Of a stretch of DNA of 64,000 nt, positions 25,382 through 33,880 are shown piece by piece. The stretch's first letter is position 1. Every line of letters begins with the position of its first letter. Below the pieces are notes generated by a model, which saw nothing but the letters and a program-made list of their open reading frames with translations, was not told the origin of the DNA and did no database searches. The stretch covers positions 1-64,000 of the forward strand of contig JADLEQ010000028.1 of assembly GCA_020846005.1 (NCBI GenBank), given 5' to 3'. A program made the position numbers and the translations under genes. This DNA is from Polyangiaceae bacterium. Its GTDB lineage: Bacteria > Myxococcota_A > Polyangia > Polyangiales > Polyangiaceae.

Positions 25382-26283
25382 GGTACCCGCCCCGCGGCCC
25401 GGGCGCGCGCGACCTCCGCCCACGGCCCACCGGCGCGCGCCGCCTCGGCCCAGCGCTCGCGAGCGTCGGGGTCGCCCCGCAGCGCTGCGACCACCGCCAC
25501 GAGCGCTGCGCGCTCGGATGGCAGCGACGCGAGTCGGCGACCCCACGGCCGCTCCGGCTCGAGCGCGCGCTCGAGCGTGGGCAGGTCGCTCGCGGTGCGC
25601 ACCGCCCTCCGAGCCTCCGCGCCGCGGCCGGCGCGGTCGAGCGACAGCGCGAGCCCCGCCGCGATCAGGGACACTGATCCAACGGGCGCCCACGCGCGCT
25701 CCGCCTCACGCAGATAGGTGAGCGCCTCGTCCACGGCGGCAGGCCCCTCGGCCAGCGCGACCAACCCGGCCTCGATCATCGCCTCACCTCGACGCCAGCG
25801 CGGAGTGAGCCATGCCGCCCGCGGCGCGAGCCGCCGATACGCGGCGCGCGCGTCCTCGACGCGCCCCACGGCGAGCGCGACGCGGGCCAGATCGAGGAGC
25901 GCGTCCGGCGACTCTTGCGTGAACGCCGCAGCGCGCACCGCGGCGAAGCGCTCCCAGGCGTCGGCGTCCCGCCCGAGCGCGTGCAGCGCCCTCCCCGCGA
26001 GGAGCTGCGGAGACGCCGCGCGAGGGCGGCCGGTCGCGGCCTCGTCCGCGGCGCGGAGGGACTCGGCGGGCGCCGTGGCGAGCCGAGCCTGGGCCGTCGC
26101 GAGCTGGGCGCAGTACCGCACCCGCGACCGATCGGCGGCGCCGAGCCCCGCCGCGCCCCGGCCCGGCGCGCGCGCCGCGCACTCGGGCGGGGGCCCCGCC
26201 CGCGCCGCGACGCCGAGCGCGCCGCCGGGCGGCGAGGCGAGCAGCGAGCCCGCCCAGAGCGCAGCCGCCGCCGTGAGCCCCAC
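25378..26283 (-). CDS. TPR-type protein, probably exported
   Basis: 301 residues from GTG 26283, three bases after the hisZ stop. An N-terminal hydrophobic stretch (LTAAAALWAGSLLA) acts as signal or anchor. Helical repeats follow (LLAGRALHALGRDADAWERF, LARVALAVGRVEDARAAYRRL, AGLALSLDRAGRGAEARRAV), of TPR type. It overlaps the next TPR gene by four bases, so the two are co-translated. Function unknown; the tight coupling to hisZ is positional, not proof of a role in histidine synthesis. Confidence 0.7.
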   Translation of the reverse strand: MGLTAAAALWAGSLLASPPGGALGVAARAGPPPECAARAPGRGAAGLGAADRSRVRYCAQLATAQARLATAPAESLRAADEAATGRPRAASPQLLAGRALHALGRDADAWERFAAVRAAAFTQESPDALLDLARVALAVGRVEDARAAYRRLAPRAAWLTPRWRRGEAMIEAGLVALAEGPAAVDEALTYLREAERAWAPVGSVSLIAAGLALSLDRAGRGAEARRAVRTASDLPTLERALEPERPWGRRLASLPSERAALVAVVAALRGDPDARERWAEAARAGGPWAEVARARAAGRVP

Positions 26284-26286
26284 GCT

Positions 26287-27573
26287 CTAGGCGCCTCCCG
26301 TCCGCGCGACGCCCTCGTCGCGCGCGCGCCCTGTCTGGGCGGCGGCGACCACCGCGGCGTCGTCGACGCACTCGCACCGCGACTCCGGCGACCGCAGCTC
26401 CCACCGCCCGCCACCCGCCTCGGCGGCGAGGTGCGTGAGTTCGCGCCGGTCGAGCGCGACGCCCGCAGGGCCGCCCACTCGCACTGCCGGTACGCCCGCG
26501 GCGCGCAGCGCCGCGAGGAGGCGCTGCGCGGCGCCCGCCTCGGCGAGGACGCCGACGCGCGGGGGGCTCGGCGGCAGCCCACCCTGGTGGCGAGCGGCGC
26601 GCCCGAGCGGGACGAGGTCGAGCGCGAACCCACACGCCGGGCGCGGCGCGCCGAACCGACCGAGGAGCTGGTCGTAGCGCCCGCCGGAGCCCACCCGCTC
26701 CGCGGCGCCCTCGGCGAGCACCCGGAACGTTCCCCCAGTATAGTAGTCGAAATCCCACGCCTCACCGAGGTCCACCCCGAGGCTCGGCGCGATGACGCCA
26801 GCGGCGACCGCGGAGCACAGCGCCCGCAGCTCCGCGAGCGCGTCGCGCGCCGGTGTGGGATCCAGCAGGCGCGCGGCCTCCTCGAGGACCTCGACGTCGC
26901 CGTGGAGCGCGGGGAGCTCCACCAGCGCCTCGCGGACCGCCGTGGGGAGCGCCGCGTCGCGGGCGCGGCGCCCGAGCTCCGTGGCGTCCTTGTGAGCCAA
27001 CGCCTCGACGAGCGCCGCGCGCTGCTCGGCGGTGAGAGGCGCCATGAGCGCGCGGGCGACTCCGGTGTGCGAGAGCTCCACGTGGAACCGCCGGAGCCCC
27101 GCGGCCCGCACGGCGGCGCACGCCGCGCGGATCGTCTCCTCATCCCCCTCGGGAGCGGCGAGCCCGACCAGCTCGATCCCAGCCTGCGGCAGCTGCTGCT
27201 GACGCCGCGCGCGCTCCCGGCGGCGCCTGAGCACCGAGCCCTGGTAGGCGAGCCGCACCGGCCCTTCGCGATCGCCCAGGCGCGTGGCGACCAGGCGCGC
27301 GATCTGGGGCGTCATGTCGGGCCGGAACGCCACGAGCTCCCCCGTCTCCGGCTCGACGAAGCACACCAGCTCGCGCGGGTCGAGCTCACCCAGCCCGCGC
27401 TCCAACACGCGCACGAGCTCCAGCGCCGGCAACCCGACCCGCTGGTACCCGTGGAGCGCGAAGCTCTCCATCACTCTGCCGGCGAGCCACGCCTCGACCG
27501 CGGCCTCGGCCGGCAGCAGGTCGGCCATGCCGGCGGGGAGCGCGTGCAGCGCTGGAGGTCCGGGGTCGGTCAC
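26287..27573 (-). CDS. hisZ: ATP phosphoribosyltransferase regulatory subunit HisZ
   Basis: About 428 residues of the class II aminoacyl-tRNA-synthetase-like fold of HisZ/HisS. Motifs: GMADLLPAEAA at the start, FRPDMTPQIARLVATR (motif 2 region), QQQLPQAGIELVG, and FDYYTGGTFRVLA plus GSGGRYDQLLGRFG. It lacks the C-terminal anticodon domain pattern of a full HisRS, which favours HisZ, needed with short HisG for histidine synthesis step one. HisG is not in the window. Start: GTG 27573 (or GTG 27582 in frame) was chosen because HisZ begins about 15 residues before the GMxDLLP motif. Confidence 0.85.
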   Translation of the reverse strand: MTDPGPPALHALPAGMADLLPAEAAVEAWLAGRVMESFALHGYQRVGLPALELVRVLERGLGELDPRELVCFVEPETGELVAFRPDMTPQIARLVATRLGDREGPVRLAYQGSVLRRRRERARRQQQLPQAGIELVGLAAPEGDEETIRAACAAVRAAGLRRFHVELSHTGVARALMAPLTAEQRAALVEALAHKDATELGRRARDAALPTAVREALVELPALHGDVEVLEEAARLLDPTPARDALAELRALCSAVAAGVIAPSLGVDLGEAWDFDYYTGGTFRVLAEGAAERVGSGGRYDQLLGRFGAPRPACGFALDLVPLGRAARHQGGLPPSPPRVGVLAEAGAAQRLLAALRAAGVPAVRVGGPAGVALDRRELTHLAAEAGGGRWELRSPESRCECVDDAAVVAAAQTGRARDEGVARTGGA

Positions 27574-27642
27574 GGGGGTCACTCTAGCAGCGTCACCGGC
27601 GTCCCCTACCCGCGCGCTTCGCGGCGTGGCAAGGATCCTCGC

Positions 27643-28374
27643 ATGAGCCACGGCCCCTCCGCCGACGCCCCCGAGGTCCGCGAGCGCGGCGCCCCCCGCG
27701 ACGGCGCCCCCCAGCTGCTCGATCGCCGGCTGTTCTTCCAGCTCCTGGTGTTCGAGGCGACCGAGCCCTCGCCGGGTGACGTGCTCGCGAACCTCCGCCG
27801 CGCGCTGGTCGACCGCGGCGTCTCCGCGGTGGTCTACGCGGACGTGGGCGCTCCGGCCGGGTTCGGGCTGCTCTCGATGTCGGAGGATCCGGCGGACTTC
27901 GTGACCCGGGTGCGCGTGGCGTGCCATGGTCTGGGCGGAGGCGTGCGCCAGCGCCACGAGCTCACGATGCTGGGGCGGACGTACTCGACGGGCTACGAGC
28001 AAGATCTCGAGCACTGGTTGCTCGAGCGCCCGAGGCGCACGGTGATGAACGAGGAGTGGCCGTGGGCGATCTGGTACCCGCTCCGACGGACCGGCGCGTT
28101 CGAGCGGCTGGACGCTCCCGAGAAGGGCTCTATCCTGCGCGAGCACGGCACCGTGGGCCGCGCCTACGGCGAGGCCGACCTCGCGCACGACGTGCGCCTC
28201 GCGTGTCATGGCCTCGACGCGAACGACAACGACTTCGTCATCGGGCTCGTCGGGCGCGACCTGCACCCGCTCTCCCACGTCGTGCAGACGATGCGAAAGA
28301 CCCGACAGACCGCCGAGTTCATGCACGACATGGGTCCGTTCTTCGTCGGGCGGGCGGCCTACCGCACCCCGTGA
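27643..28374 (+). CDS. Chlorite dismutase family protein (Cld/HemQ-like)
   Basis: 243 residues from ATG 27643. The C-terminal block HPLSHVVQTMRKTRQTAEFMHD and the following GPFFVGRA are diagnostic of the chlorite dismutase family, and EHGTVGRAYG contains the expected proximal haem histidine (H168). Family members either dismutate chlorite or act in coproheme decarboxylation (HemQ); sequence alone does not decide. The distal residue that distinguishes the two could not be aligned by eye. It overlaps the HAD phosphatase by four bases (GTGA), so the two are co-translated. Divergent from hisZ. Confidence 0.8.
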   Translation: MSHGPSADAPEVRERGAPRDGAPQLLDRRLFFQLLVFEATEPSPGDVLANLRRALVDRGVSAVVYADVGAPAGFGLLSMSEDPADFVTRVRVACHGLGGGVRQRHELTMLGRTYSTGYEQDLEHWLLERPRRTVMNEEWPWAIWYPLRRTGAFERLDAPEKGSILREHGTVGRAYGEADLAHDVRLACHGLDANDNDFVIGLVGRDLHPLSHVVQTMRKTRQTAEFMHDMGPFFVGRAAYRTP

Positions 28375-29054
28375 CGGCGCCGCCGCCCCCCGCCGCCGTC
28401 GTCTTCGATCTGGACGGCACGCTCGTGGACTCGCTGGGCGACATCGTCGCCACGACGCAGTACGCGCTGCGAACGGAGGGTCACGCGACGCCGTCCCCGG
28501 AGACGCTCGCCACTTTCGTCGGCGACGGGGCGCGGCTCCTCTTGGCGCGCGCGAGCGGGCTACCGCCGGAGTCCCCCGAGGTCGACGCGCTCACGCGCAC
28601 CTTCCAGGAGCGGTACGAGGCGCACGCGGTCGACACCACCCGACCGATGCCCGGCGCTCTCGAGGCGCTCGAGGCGCTCGCCGCGCTGCCGCTCGCCGTC
28701 TGCACGAACAAGCCGCGGCGAGCCACGTGGGCCGTCCTGCGCGCGCTCGGGCTCGCAGAGCGGTTCCACGTCGTCGTCGCCGGCGACGAGCTGCCGTGGC
28801 GCAAACCCGACCCGCGGGTCCTCGTGCGCGTGGCGACGGCCCTCGGGCTCGAGCCGGGCGCGCTCGTCATGGTCGGCGACGGCCCGCAGGACATCGAGTG
28901 CGGACGCGCCGCGGGCGCTCGGACGGTCGGCGTGCTGGGGGGCATCGCGCCGGAGGCCCGCATGCTCGCGGCGCGGCCGGACATCGTGCTGCGGACACTC
29001 GGCGAGCTGCCCGCCGTCGTGGACGCCTGGCAGCGCGCAGGCGCGCTCCGCTAG
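28371..29054 (+). CDS. HAD-type phosphoglycolate phosphatase-like hydrolase
   Basis: 227 residues of the Gph/HAD subfamily IA. Motif I is VVFDLDGTLVDS with both catalytic aspartates; motif II is AVCTNKP (threonine); motif III is KPDPRVL; motif IV is MVGDGPQDIECG. It dephosphorylates a small sugar phosphate, probably 2-phosphoglycolate. GTG 28371 overlaps the preceding stop. Its stop shares the palindromic CTAG (29051-29054) with the convergent COG5610-type gene. Substrate is inferred from family only. Confidence 0.85.
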   Translation: MTAPPPPAAVVFDLDGTLVDSLGDIVATTQYALRTEGHATPSPETLATFVGDGARLLLARASGLPPESPEVDALTRTFQERYEAHAVDTTRPMPGALEALEALAALPLAVCTNKPRRATWAVLRALGLAERFHVVVAGDELPWRKPDPRVLVRVATALGLEPGALVMVGDGPQDIECGRAAGARTVGVLGGIAPEARMLAARPDIVLRTLGELPAVVDAWQRAGALR

Positions 29055-31648
29055 GGCGCCGCCTCGCTGAGCGCCCCCGCCGTGGCTCGCGGCACGGCGC
29101 CGGCCGCGGGGCGCGCGTCCTCGCCTCGACGCACGAGCGGGCGGAACACGAGTCGACACGCGAGCCGGCGCCCCGAGCTCCGGTGGGGGCGCGTCGAGAG
29201 GAAGAGCAGCGAGCCCTGGCTGCGGCACCGGAGGACGCCCCCGTCGTAGGTGTCGATCCCGTCGCGCACCAGCTCCGCCGTGACGTCGATCTCCTCGACG
29301 AGGCGCTCGCCCAGGGCCGTCCGCGGCGCGAACAGCTCGCGGACCGGGACGAGGATTGCGCTCTCGAGCTGGAGCCACCCGCAGACGGCGCCTACCTGGA
29401 ACGCCACCTCGTACTCCCCTGCCCCCACGGCGACGACGGCGGCGAAGTAGCCGTCGAAGGTCGGTCGCGCGCGCGCCACCGACGCGCTCACGGCTCCGTC
29501 TCGCGCCAGAAGCACCGGCACGTCGAGCCGCTCGTGCGAGAAGTCGTCCACCGCGACGTCCCAGCCGAACCGGTGCTGCGTGAGCAGCGTGGTCGCGAGC
29601 TCGAAGCCGAACGCGCGCACCTCCATCGGCTGGTTCATCCGACCCTCGAGGAGCGTGTACGCGAGGCCGTGACGACGGAGGCCGACGCGCGCCGCAGCGT
29701 CGTCCACGAGCGGGACGGTGGTGTCGGTCGCGAGGTTCACGTCCAGCTCGAAGCCGCGGAGCGCCGTGATCTCCTCCTGCGTGGGGTAGAAGAGGAGCCG
29801 GCCGAGCTGCCCCAGCGCGTCGATCCGCAGATCCTCGAGCGCGGGCGGGCTCCCGACGGCCTCGAAGAAGCGCTCCGCTTCGCGAACCAGCTCGAGGCAC
29901 GCGGCCTGCACCCTGAGGACGCGGTCGTACTGCTCGCGCGAGATATCGGGCGGCTTGCGGACGGGGGCGCCGTCCGCCGTGTAGTCGATCACGCTGCCGT
30001 GGTCCGCCGTGCAGGCCTGCTCGAGCGCCGCCACGTAGCGCACGAGCGCCGCGATGGCAGCGTCGTCGACCACCGAAGGATCGATGAGCCCGGCGCGCGA
30101 GCGCTCCCACCCCGGCGTCCGCGCGAGCAAGAGGTAGGCGCCCTGCACCTCGATCCCCCACTCCTCCGCGAGCAGCGGCTCGAGGACCATCTGCGCGGTC
30201 CCGGTGTACCCGAGATCGACGAAGAGCAGGCGGTCGCCCTGCGCGAGCCCCACCTCGCGCTCGAGATACGCCCGGAGCCGCGCGCGATACGCGCGAGAGC
30301 GCTCGAGGACGCTGGCGAGGCGCTCCGGGCTCCGGACCAGGCCGCACAGCGCCTCGAAGGGCTGCGCCGCGCCACGCGCCGCGTCGCAGAGCGCGGCGAC
30401 CTCGCCGGGCGTGAAGAGGAGCTGTCGCGCGAGCGACTCGAGCGCCGGCCCCGCCATGCGCGCCAGGTAGCGGTCCACGTCGTCCCGCGTGCGGAACGAC
30501 GCGGCGTAAGCAGCGAAGCGGCTGATCTCGACCGGATGCGTGCCCGCGTCTCCGTAGATGGCGCGATAGGCGAGCATCGGCAGCCAGCCGTCGCGCAGCA
30601 GGAAGAGGAGCTTCGGGGGCTGCCCGCCGGCCGCGGACAGCGTCTCTTGCCGCGCCCGAATCCAGCGCGCGAAGGCGTGCACCACCGGCCCGACGCCGAC
30701 GCGCCCGAGCGCCTCGGCGGGATCGGACACCGCGCTCGCGGCGAGGATCGGCGCGTACGGCGCGGGCTGAGACCGGCTCCGCCGCGGCGCCGGGTGCAGC
30801 AGCGAGCCGGCGGCGACGGCGAGGCGCGACGCCTGGGCGACGTGGCCGGTCGCGTGAGCGAGGTGAACGGCCCGGATCCCGAGGTTCGCGGGCGCGTCGG
30901 CGTCTGCGATCTCGTTGTCCCCGAGGTGCACGACCTGATCGGCGCGCACCGACAGCCGCTCGAGTACGATCCGGAAGAGCCCCGTCGACTTCGACACGCC
31001 GGCATCGGACGAGCAGAACAGCCGGTGGAGCGCGCGGAGGGCCGCCGCCGGCAGCACCCGCTCGAGCAGCGCGCGGAGCTCCTGATGGCCCAGGTACGTG
31101 TCGCTCACGACGACGATCTTCAGCCCGCGATCGCGCGCCTCCTCGATCAGGCGCACGGCCGCCGGGTGCGCGAAGCAGGCGCGGGCCTCCGCCTCGAGCT
31201 CGGCAGCCGCCAGCCGCGCGATCTCGGTGTCGCCCAGGTGCGGGAACGCGGCGCGATAGATCTCGGGGAGCTTGACCTCGGTCCGCCCCGACCGGACCCG
31301 CGCGAGCGCGCGCGCGGTCGCCTCGGCGCGCTGGCGGAGCGCCGCGTTGAAGCCGAGCTCTGCAAACGCCGGTGCGTGCTCCAGATCGTGGAACACATCC
31401 GTCGGGGACGCGCAGCGTCGCCAGATCACGGTGTCGAAGCAGTCGAGCGACAAGACCTTGACGCCCTGGAAGCGCGGAAGGATGGCGCTCAGCTCGGCTG
31501 GCGAGACCCGGAGCACCGCGGGTGGGGACGGCTCCGGGCGCGTGGCAGGCGGCATCATCGCGGGCATCGACGCGAGCGAGTGCACGACGCGTGCCCGCTG
31601 CGGTCGGGCGGCCGTGACCCGACCGGGCGGCGGCGGCAGGGCGCGCAT
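29051..31648 (-). CDS. Large HAD-superfamily protein, COG5610 type
   Basis: 865 residues. The N-terminal ~250 residues are HAD-like: SLDCFDTVIWRR (motif I, Asp), IVVVSDTYLGHQEL (motif II), and HLGDNEIADADAPANLGI (motif IV). This is the predicted HAD hydrolase family COG5610, often next to polysaccharide or glycosylation genes. Residues ~340-620 hold a second conserved block (LFLLRDGWLPMLAYRAIYG, LLFVDLGYTGTAQMVLEPLL), and the last ~200 residues are beta-rich. Start ATG 31648 is tentative; ATG 31567 is possible. It is divergent from a methyltransferase gene and its stop overlaps the HAD phosphatase stop. Function unknown. Confidence 0.72.
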   Translation of the reverse strand: MRALPPPPGRVTAARPQRARVVHSLASMPAMMPPATRPEPSPPAVLRVSPAELSAILPRFQGVKVLSLDCFDTVIWRRCASPTDVFHDLEHAPAFAELGFNAALRQRAEATARALARVRSGRTEVKLPEIYRAAFPHLGDTEIARLAAAELEAEARACFAHPAAVRLIEEARDRGLKIVVVSDTYLGHQELRALLERVLPAAALRALHRLFCSSDAGVSKSTGLFRIVLERLSVRADQVVHLGDNEIADADAPANLGIRAVHLAHATGHVAQASRLAVAAGSLLHPAPRRSRSQPAPYAPILAASAVSDPAEALGRVGVGPVVHAFARWIRARQETLSAAGGQPPKLLFLLRDGWLPMLAYRAIYGDAGTHPVEISRFAAYAASFRTRDDVDRYLARMAGPALESLARQLLFTPGEVAALCDAARGAAQPFEALCGLVRSPERLASVLERSRAYRARLRAYLEREVGLAQGDRLLFVDLGYTGTAQMVLEPLLAEEWGIEVQGAYLLLARTPGWERSRAGLIDPSVVDDAAIAALVRYVAALEQACTADHGSVIDYTADGAPVRKPPDISREQYDRVLRVQAACLELVREAERFFEAVGSPPALEDLRIDALGQLGRLLFYPTQEEITALRGFELDVNLATDTTVPLVDDAAARVGLRRHGLAYTLLEGRMNQPMEVRAFGFELATTLLTQHRFGWDVAVDDFSHERLDVPVLLARDGAVSASVARARPTFDGYFAAVVAVGAGEYEVAFQVGAVCGWLQLESAILVPVRELFAPRTALGERLVEEIDVTAELVRDGIDTYDGGVLRCRSQGSLLFLSTRPHRSSGRRLACRLVFRPLVRRGEDARPAAGAVPRATAGALSEAAP

Positions 31649-31791
31649 GGCTCTTGCACGCGGGCGGCGGTGTCCACCTCGGTCGCCCCTGGCGGTCTGC
31701 TCGCCCCGCGACGCTGCGCAGCGCGAGTTCGACGTGATCGCGCTCCGCGGGGCCGCGCGCGGGCGCGGTCGAGGGGCCAGGGGGAAGGGAG

Positions 31792-32649
31792 ATGAGCGAG
31801 CCGCTGCTGCTCCACTCCCTCGGGGAGTTCGCGTGCCTCACGCTCCCGGCGCTCGAGGCCGCGGGCGCGAGCGTGATCTGTGAGATCGGCGCCGAGCACG
31901 GCGGGAACACCACGCACCTCGGCCGCTGGCTCGGGCCCCGAGGCGGCCGGCTCGTGTCGATCGATCCGTCCCCAGGCGCAGCGTACCTCGACTGGGTTGC
32001 GGCGCACCGCGACCTCGCGCGCCACGTCGCGCTCCCGAGCCTGGAGGCGATCCCACAGGTCGGCGCCCAGGACGCGTGGTTCGTCGACGGCGACCACAAC
32101 TGGTACACTGTCTTCCACGAGCTCGCCGCGATCGAGCGCGTGCAGCGCGCTGCCGGTCGTCCGCTCCTCGCGTTCCTCCACGACGTCGGCTGGCCGTGGG
32201 CGCGGCGGGACCTCTACTACGCCCCGGATCGGATCCCGGAGGATGCGCGGCAGCCGCACTCGTGGGATCTGGGCGTCCGCCTCGGCGCCGCCGCCGCCGC
32301 GCCGGGCGGCTTCCGGGGCTGCGGCGCGTTCGCGGTCGCGCTCCGCGAGGGCGGCCCGCGCAACGGCGTGCTCACGGCGGTGGAGGACTTCGGTGCGGCG
32401 AGCCCGGTCGAGTACTTCTGGGCGAGCGTACCCGGGGTCTTCGGGCTCGGGGTGCTGTTCGATCGCGCTCACCCGGCGGCAGCCGACCTGGCGAACCTGT
32501 TCGGTCCGCTGCACGACCACCCGCTGCTGGCGAAGCTCGAGCGGAGCCGCCTCGCCAACTACCTCACCGTGATCGACTGGCAGGATCGCGCGGCGGTGAC
32601 CAGCGCGGAGCGCGCCGACGGAAGCGAGCCGGCTCGCCGCGCGAGCTGA
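31792..32649 (+). CDS. Class I SAM-dependent methyltransferase family protein
   Basis: 285 residues. A SAM-binding core reads VICEIGAEHGGNTTHLGRWL then RLVSIDPSPG (glycine loop and acidic post-beta2 residue) and DAWFVDGDHNWYT, matching the Methyltransf_24-like family found in glycan and natural-product loci. GGAAGGGAG lies just ahead of the ATG. The acceptor is unknown. It is divergent from the COG5610-type gene (143 bp gap), which also tends to occur in glycan loci, so a surface-glycan connection is plausible but inferred. Confidence 0.72.
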   Translation: MSEPLLLHSLGEFACLTLPALEAAGASVICEIGAEHGGNTTHLGRWLGPRGGRLVSIDPSPGAAYLDWVAAHRDLARHVALPSLEAIPQVGAQDAWFVDGDHNWYTVFHELAAIERVQRAAGRPLLAFLHDVGWPWARRDLYYAPDRIPEDARQPHSWDLGVRLGAAAAAPGGFRGCGAFAVALREGGPRNGVLTAVEDFGAASPVEYFWASVPGVFGLGVLFDRAHPAAADLANLFGPLHDHPLLAKLERSRLANYLTVIDWQDRAAVTSAERADGSEPARRAS

Positions 32650-32665
32650 GCGAGCGGCCCCCGGG

Positions 32666-33406
32666 TCAGGCGTCGCGGAGCGCGTGATAGGCTTGCGAGA
32701 TCTCCGCGAACCGGCGGAGCAGCCGGACGCGATCGGCGGGCGCCGCGGCGCTGTGTCGGTCGGGGTGGAGCTCCGCCGCGAGCCGACGGAAGGCCCGCCG
32801 CACGTCGACTGGCTGGGCGTCGGGAGGCAGTCCGAGGGTGCGCAGCGCGCGCCCCTGCGTCTCGAGGCTCGGGGGCGAGGCTCGCGCCGCGGAGCGCGGG
32901 CGCTCGCGCTCGGCCGCGCCCGCGCGTGCCCGCGCGCGCGGCTTGCCGTGGAGGAACTCCCGTGGGGAGAGCGGCGGCCCCGACGCGCGCGCCGACGCGC
33001 CGGCGACATGGAATCTCAGCGCCGCGTCCCGGAGCGAGAACAGCGCCTCGAGCCTCGCGCGGAGCTGGTGTCGCAGCGCCGCGTCCACCACCGTGGGCGC
33101 GATCCAGCCGGCCTCCACCAGCGCGTCGCCGAGCCGGGCCCCCGGGGTGAACGCGGACGCCGCCCACGCCCGCTGCACGTGCTCCGACGCGACGAAGCCC
33201 TCACGCACGAGGATGTCGCCGAGCCGCGGCGCGGGCGCGGGGGTGTTCACGTCGGCGACGAGTCCCCGGTCGAAGACGATCCGGTGCGTAGAAGACCGCC
33301 CCGACGTCGACTCGACCAGCTCGAGCGTCCCCGTCACGCCTGCGCGGTGCAGCTCGCCGAGCAGATCGCCGAGCGTGGTCGCGCCGAGGCGGCCGGGGAG
33401 TCGCAT
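32666..33406 (-). CDS. DUF4388-like N-terminal domain fused to a J-domain
   Basis: 246 residues. The N-terminus (TTLGDLLGELHRAGVTGTLELVE, IVFDRGLVADV, RLGDILVREGFV, RLGDALVEAGWI) matches the DUF4388-type domain seen in myxobacterial regulatory proteins. The C-terminus, about 187-246, is a J-domain with HPD at 214-216 and flanking helices (ALRTLGLPPDAQPVDVRRAF; RFAEISQAYHALRDA), so it could recruit a DnaK partner. A basic Arg/Ala linker joins them. Start ATG is at 33406. Followed 12 bp upstream on the same strand by the secreted-protein gene. Partner and role unknown. Confidence 0.75.
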   Translation of the reverse strand: MRLPGRLGATTLGDLLGELHRAGVTGTLELVESTSGRSSTHRIVFDRGLVADVNTPAPAPRLGDILVREGFVASEHVQRAWAASAFTPGARLGDALVEAGWIAPTVVDAALRHQLRARLEALFSLRDAALRFHVAGASARASGPPLSPREFLHGKPRARARAGAAERERPRSAARASPPSLETQGRALRTLGLPPDAQPVDVRRAFRRLAAELHPDRHSAAAPADRVRLLRRFAEISQAYHALRDA

Positions 33407-33418
33407 CGCGACGCACCG

Positions 33419-33880
33419 CTACCGCGGCGGGTCCACCCCGGGCAACTTCGCGGCGCCCTCCTCACCCACGATCACCTCGGACGCCACCGTCACCGTCGAC
33501 GCCACACAGCCACGAGCCCCGGCCCCGGGACAGACCACGCCTCGCGCGCGGACCCGGATCGGCCCCCGCCCCATCGCCGTGGCGACCAGCGAGACGGCGA
33601 GGCGGGCTCGCCGCGCGCCGCGCGCCGACTCCTCCCCACCCACGACGCGCGAGCGGAGCGGGCGGGCGAGCTCCGGGGCCTGCACGACCACGGCGTCGGC
33701 CCACACCAGGCGCCCGCGCGGCGTCTCGACCTCGAGCTCGCACCCCACGCGCCCCGGCTGGGCGATCGGAGCGCACGTGAGCCGGGCCTCGAGCGGGGAC
33801 GGCGCCGCGGGGCGTGCCGGCGCGGTGAGCGTCGACGCTGCGCTCACCGCCGCCACGAGCAGCCAGCCGCGACCGCTCAC
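33419..33880 (-). CDS. Secreted hypothetical protein
   Basis: 153 residues from GTG 33880, which overlaps the stop of the lipid-kinase-like gene (GTGA). A signal peptide is evident (GWLLVAAVSAASTLTAPA). The mature part is beta-rich with several cysteines (C36, C47 region, C116 and C125 regions: LTCAPIAQPGRVGCELE, VVCPGAGARGC), suggesting disulfides. No recognised domain. Probably co-transcribed with the lipid-kinase-like gene and the J-domain fusion. Confidence 0.6.
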   Translation of the reverse strand: MSGRGWLLVAAVSAASTLTAPARPAAPSPLEARLTCAPIAQPGRVGCELEVETPRGRLVWADAVVVQAPELARPLRSRVVGGEESARGARRARLAVSLVATAMGRGPIRVRARGVVCPGAGARGCVASTVTVASEVIVGEEGAAKLPGVDPPR

